This document shows, in pieces, positions 22,161 through 25,249 of a DNA stretch of 25,249 nucleotides. The stretch lies in assembly GCA_020354155.1 (NCBI GenBank), contig CP070644.1, positions 1,839,907 to 1,865,155 on the forward strand, in the 5' to 3' direction. The DNA comes from Nitrospiraceae bacterium. Lineage in GTDB: Bacteria; Nitrospirota; Thermodesulfovibrionia; UBA6902. How positions within the stretch are numbered: position 1 is the stretch's first letter; each line of letters opens with the position of its first letter. The notes below the pieces were generated by a model. It ran no database searches and was not told where the DNA came from. It saw nothing but the letters and a program-made list of their open reading frames with translations. The translations under genes were made by a program, and so were the position numbers.

Positions 22161-24085
22161 TGTACAGAAGGCTGATAATCACAGGATGTTTTCTTGTAAT
22201 TTCTCTTTTCCTTATGGCTGAAGGCTATGGGGAAATGAATAAGGGAGAATTTCTTGCCCTCTGTTATCATGCCGTTCCGGAGAAAGCTCATGCCGGAGAT
22301 ACCTATAGCGTGTCTCAAAACCTCTTTGCCGAGCAGATGGAATATCTGGAGACACATGGTTATAACCCGGTTTCACTGCAGGACATCTTTGATGCCAATA
22401 AAGGAATTGGTAACTTGCCAGAAAAACCTGTACTGCTGACCTTTGATGATGCCTATATTTCGTATTATGAATTTGTTGCTCCACTGCTGAAGCGTCTGAA
22501 CTACCCCTCTGTACTTGCTGTGGTGGGGGAATTTATCGAATCTGCTCCGGAGGATTTGCCTGAGGCGCTTATGAACTGGAAGCAGATAAAGGAAGTCAGT
22601 GAAAATAGTCTTGTTGAAGTTGTTTCCCATACCCATAACCTTCACAGGGGCATTCAATATAATCCCCCGGGCAATATTGCTCCCGTCGTTCATGTCCTTG
22701 CCTATGATCCTGTCAGGGAATCCTATGAGACAGAGGAAGAGTACAGAGAAAAAATAAAAGCAGATATGACAAAGCAGGCGGAGCTTTTTAAAGAGAAGGT
22801 TGGTTTCGTGCCCCGCACGCTGGCATGGCCCTTTGGAAAATTCAATGCAGTCAGCCTTGAGATCGCGGAGCAGGCAGGCTTTCAGGCTACCTTGACCCTT
22901 GAGGAAGGCCATGCAAATGTTACGGACCTTCGTGCTGTAAACCGTAATCTTGTGGAAAATGTTCCGATAGAGGATTTTATCAAAATGCTTAAAAGGCCTG
23001 AAGGTGAAAAGCCCCTGGTGCGGGCTGTCCAGGTGGACCTTGACCTTATCTATGATCCCTCTTATGAGCAGATGGACAAAAACCTCGGACTGCTCATTGA
23101 TCGCCTGTATGAGATGAAAGTCAACACGGTCTTTCTTCAGGCATTTGCTGATCCTGATGGAGACGGGACCATTGAAAGTGTTTATTTTTATAACCGGGTT
23201 CTGCCTGTCAGGGCAGATATATTCAGCCATGCAGCCCACCAGATGCTCATACGGGACATGGATGTCTACGCATGGATGCCGACACTGAGCATTGATCTGC
23301 CTGACAGTGACCGGAACAAGCAGCTCAAGGTGCTGGCCGATGTTGATGGGACGATTACCCAAAGCCCGTCATGGTACAGGAGACTGACACCTTTCAGCGG
23401 GGAGGTCAGGATGCTGGTGGAGGCATTGTACGAAGACCTTGCTGCCCATTCGCAGATTGCAGGGGTTCTCTTTCAGGATGATGCCTACCTGACGGACAGG
23501 GAGGACTTTCACCCCCTGGCAGTCGAACGCTACCGGAAACATTTTGGTGTGGATACGCTTGCAGATCTCAGAGCTCATGATTCTGGTAGTGCGGAAAAAT
23601 GGGCCCGTTACAAAACGGAGGTATTGCTTGATTTTACTAAGGCACTCAAAAGGAAAGTCAAGAAGTACCGGCCGGTAGCCCGTTTCGCGGGAAACCTGTA
23701 CTCAGCCCTGCTCCAGGAGCCTGAGTCTGAGGAATGGTTTGCTCAGAACTTTGATATGTTTCTGAAACAGTATGATTACGTGGTTGTCATGGCCTATCCT
23801 CAGATGGACGAAATACGGCGTCCATCACAATGGATGAAATACCTTGTTGAGAGGACGAAAGAATCTCCAGAAGGAATTGCAAAAACCATATTCAAGGTCC
23901 AGGCATATGACTGGAAGGAGGAGGCGTGGATCAAGGACCAGGTGCTGCTTGAAGAGATGCGGGACGTGCTCGCTGAAGGCGGAAGACACATTGCCTATTA
24001 CCCTGACAATGTCTGGGAAAACAGGCCGCAGCTGGATACGATTAAACTTGAGATGTCGACAAGGTCCTATCCTTTTCTACGATGA
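22160..24085 (+). CDS. pgaB: PNAG N-deacetylase PgaB
   Basis: A 641-residue periplasmic two-domain protein that partly deacetylates PNAG for export. After a signal sequence comes the CE4 deacetylase domain (about 30-285). It has CYHAV (His37), the Asp-Asp metal/base motif LTFDDAYISYYEF (Asp96, Asp97), the metal-binding SHTHNLHRG (His157 and His162) and WPFGKFN. The C-terminal glycoside-hydrolase-like domain (about 290-640) begins VRAVQVDLDLIYDPS and contains MKVNTVFLQAFADPDGDG and YAWMPTLSIDLPDS, as in E. coli PgaB. The reading frame extends to a GTG at 22148, but the ATG at 22160 overlaps the pgaA stop (TAATG) and is preferred. The signal lacks a proper lipobox, unlike E. coli PgaB. Its stop overlaps the pgaC start (ATGA). 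Confidence 0.93.
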   Translation: MYRRLIITGCFLVISLFLMAEGYGEMNKGEFLALCYHAVPEKAHAGDTYSVSQNLFAEQMEYLETHGYNPVSLQDIFDANKGIGNLPEKPVLLTFDDAYISYYEFVAPLLKRLNYPSVLAVVGEFIESAPEDLPEALMNWKQIKEVSENSLVEVVSHTHNLHRGIQYNPPGNIAPVVHVLAYDPVRESYETEEEYREKIKADMTKQAELFKEKVGFVPRTLAWPFGKFNAVSLEIAEQAGFQATLTLEEGHANVTDLRAVNRNLVENVPIEDFIKMLKRPEGEKPLVRAVQVDLDLIYDPSYEQMDKNLGLLIDRLYEMKVNTVFLQAFADPDGDGTIESVYFYNRVLPVRADIFSHAAHQMLIRDMDVYAWMPTLSIDLPDSDRNKQLKVLADVDGTITQSPSWYRRLTPFSGEVRMLVEALYEDLAAHSQIAGVLFQDDAYLTDREDFHPLAVERYRKHFGVDTLADLRAHDSGSAEKWARYKTEVLLDFTKALKRKVKKYRPVARFAGNLYSALLQEPESEEWFAQNFDMFLKQYDYVVVMAYPQMDEIRRPSQWMKYLVERTKESPEGIAKTIFKVQAYDWKEEAWIKDQVLLEEMRDVLAEGGRHIAYYPDNVWENRPQLDTIKLEMSTRSYPFLR

Positions 24086-25249
24086 TAACGATTTTGATAA
24101 ATATTCTGCAGACGGTCAGTGACTTTGTTTATGTCTACCCCCTTCTCATGAGTTTGATCTGGATGGTCGGAGCCCTGATATTTTACTGGAAGCTTGAGCG
24201 CAAGAGACGGACGCCGCCTGAATTAAATGAATACCCTTTCTTCTCAATCCTTGTGCCCTGTCATAATGAGAGCAGTCAGATAGAGGAAACAGTATCCTTT
24301 CTCCTTGAACTGGACTACCCTGCTTTTGAGGTCATCCTTGTTGACGATGGGAGCGTTGATGACTCTGCATCGATCATTCATACCATGTGCGAGAGGCATG
24401 ATAATGTCAGAGCTGTCTATTTTGACAGGAACAGAGGGAAGGCCGCTGCCCTCAATGCTGCATGTCTTGCTGCCAGAGGAGAGTTTATTCTCTCTATTGA
24501 TGCAGATGCCTTGCTTGACAGAAACTGTCTGAAGTGGATGGCATGGCATTTTGTTCGATTCCCGAGGGTCGGCGCAGTGACAGGAAACCCGAGAGTCGTC
24601 AACAGGACAACGCTGCTTGGCAAGATTCAGACAGGGGAATACTCCACAATTATTGGGCTTATTAAGAGAGGACAGCGAATCTTAGGCAAGGTGCTGACCG
24701 TTTCCGGTGTTGTGGCTGCCTTTCGCAAACAGGCCCTTGCCTCAGCGGGATTCTGGGATATTGACATGGTTACCGACGATATCGACATAACCTGGAAACT
24801 TGAAAAAAAGCACTGGGACGTACGATATGAGCCGCGTGCAGTCTGCTGGGTCTCGGTTCCGGAAACGCTGCGGGGACTCTGGAGACAGCGCGTTCGCTGG
24901 GCCCAGGGAGGTATTGAGGTGCTGAAGAAAAATGATGATATCTGGCAGGACTGGAAGCAGCGCAGGCTCTGGCCGGTGTATGTTGAGTACGCGTTCAGTA
25001 TTTTCTGGGTCTTTTCATTCTGGGCGCTGGTACTCATGTGGGCGGAGAAGTTTATTTTTGATTTTGAAATTCCGATACGCCTTTATCCTCCCATTCCTCC
25101 CATGTGGACGGGGTCAATACTCGCACTAATATGTTTGATCCAGTTTGCCGTCAGTCTCAGCATTGACAATGTGTATGATAAAAAAATGTTCAGATATCTG
25201 TTCTGGATTGTGTGGTATCCCTTCCTGTACTGGATGATCAATGCAATGG
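24082..25249 (+). CDS. pgaC: PNAG synthase glycosyltransferase PgaC (3' end beyond the window)
   Basis: An inner-membrane family 2 glycosyltransferase that polymerises N-acetylglucosamine into PNAG. The start ATG overlaps the pgaB stop as ATGA, so translation is coupled. Of an expected 440 or so residues, 389 are in the window with no stop. Motifs are SILVPCHNE (55-63), VDDGS (87-91), SIDADALLD (138-146), TDDIDITWKL (231-240) and the QxxRW motif QRVRW (269-273). The blocks VGAVTGNPRV, KIQTGEYSTIIGLIKR and VSGVVAAFR are nearly the same as I recall in E. coli PgaC. There are membrane spans near 14-34, 301-322, 344-360 and 372-389. No pgaD is visible, but the window ends too early to tell. Confidence 0.95.
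   Translation, partial: MITILINILQTVSDFVYVYPLLMSLIWMVGALIFYWKLERKRRTPPELNEYPFFSILVPCHNESSQIEETVSFLLELDYPAFEVILVDDGSVDDSASIIHTMCERHDNVRAVYFDRNRGKAAALNAACLAARGEFILSIDADALLDRNCLKWMAWHFVRFPRVGAVTGNPRVVNRTTLLGKIQTGEYSTIIGLIKRGQRILGKVLTVSGVVAAFRKQALASAGFWDIDMVTDDIDITWKLEKKHWDVRYEPRAVCWVSVPETLRGLWRQRVRWAQGGIEVLKKNDDIWQDWKQRRLWPVYVEYAFSIFWVFSFWALVLMWAEKFIFDFEIPIRLYPPIPPMWTGSILALICLIQFAVSLSIDNVYDKKMFRYLFWIVWYPFLYWMINAM

Noticed and set aside
22160..22230. Lipobox at ITGC near the PgaB N-terminus
   Set aside because: The Cys lies at residue 10, before most of the hydrophobic stretch, so it is not at a signal peptidase II site.
22373..23362. 329-codon open frame on the minus strand inside pgaB
   Set aside because: PgaB on the plus strand has intact catalytic motifs across the region. 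The antisense frame has no recognisable domain and reflects codon bias of the real gene.

Overview
The window comes from a diderm (Gram-negative type) bacterium. It encodes an outer-membrane secretin, lipoproteins, a periplasmic L,D-transpeptidase, a bifunctional class A PBP and a PgaA-type outer-membrane porin. Base composition looks moderate. Gene style (many TPR proteins, a 52-residue Flp pilin, a TadE/TadG-type Tad locus) would suit Nitrospirota or a deltaproteobacterial lineage, but that placement is a weak inference. I saw no rRNA, tRNA, CRISPR array or insertion sequence.

Layout. The left edge holds a possible partial minus-strand gene and a YwiC-like integral membrane protein (213-935). 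After a gene-free 310-bp gap comes a minus-strand YcbB/LdtD-type L,D-transpeptidase (1246-2958). A 503-bp divergent region (2959-3461) separates it from the Tad (tight adherence, type IVc) pilus locus. That region has a good sigma70-type promoter for each direction, with repeated TAACGT boxes between and beside them.

The Tad locus runs on the plus strand from 3462 to about 16474. Its order is Flp pilin, a strong hairpin, prepilin peptidase TadV/CpaA, CpaB/RcpC, secretin CpaC/RcpA, a 96-aa exported protein, TadE, a Cys-rich TadG, CpaE/TadZ, ATPase CpaF/TadA, TadB, TadC and three TPR proteins. The first two TPR proteins are lipoproteins and the first ends in a 54-bp tandem repeat; the third is a secreted protein with an unrecognised C-terminal domain. 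Spacing is tight, often with stop/start overlap, so this is probably one long transcription unit with the pilin set apart by the hairpin.

A minus-strand PBP1A gene (16545-18908) converges on the end of the Tad locus. A 294-bp spacer with a recognisable promoter follows, then the poly-beta-1,6-N-acetylglucosamine (PNAG) operon pgaA-pgaB-pgaC. pgaC runs off the right edge.

Together the window looks like a surface-attachment region: a Tad pilus machine beside a PNAG biofilm-polysaccharide operon, with two peptidoglycan enzymes between and beside them. The known systems are easily recognised. The less-described parts are the divergent TAACGT control region, the pilin leader and hairpin, the 96-aa protein, the repeat tail of the first TPR lipoprotein, the C-terminal domain of the third TPR protein, and the Cys-rich TadG.
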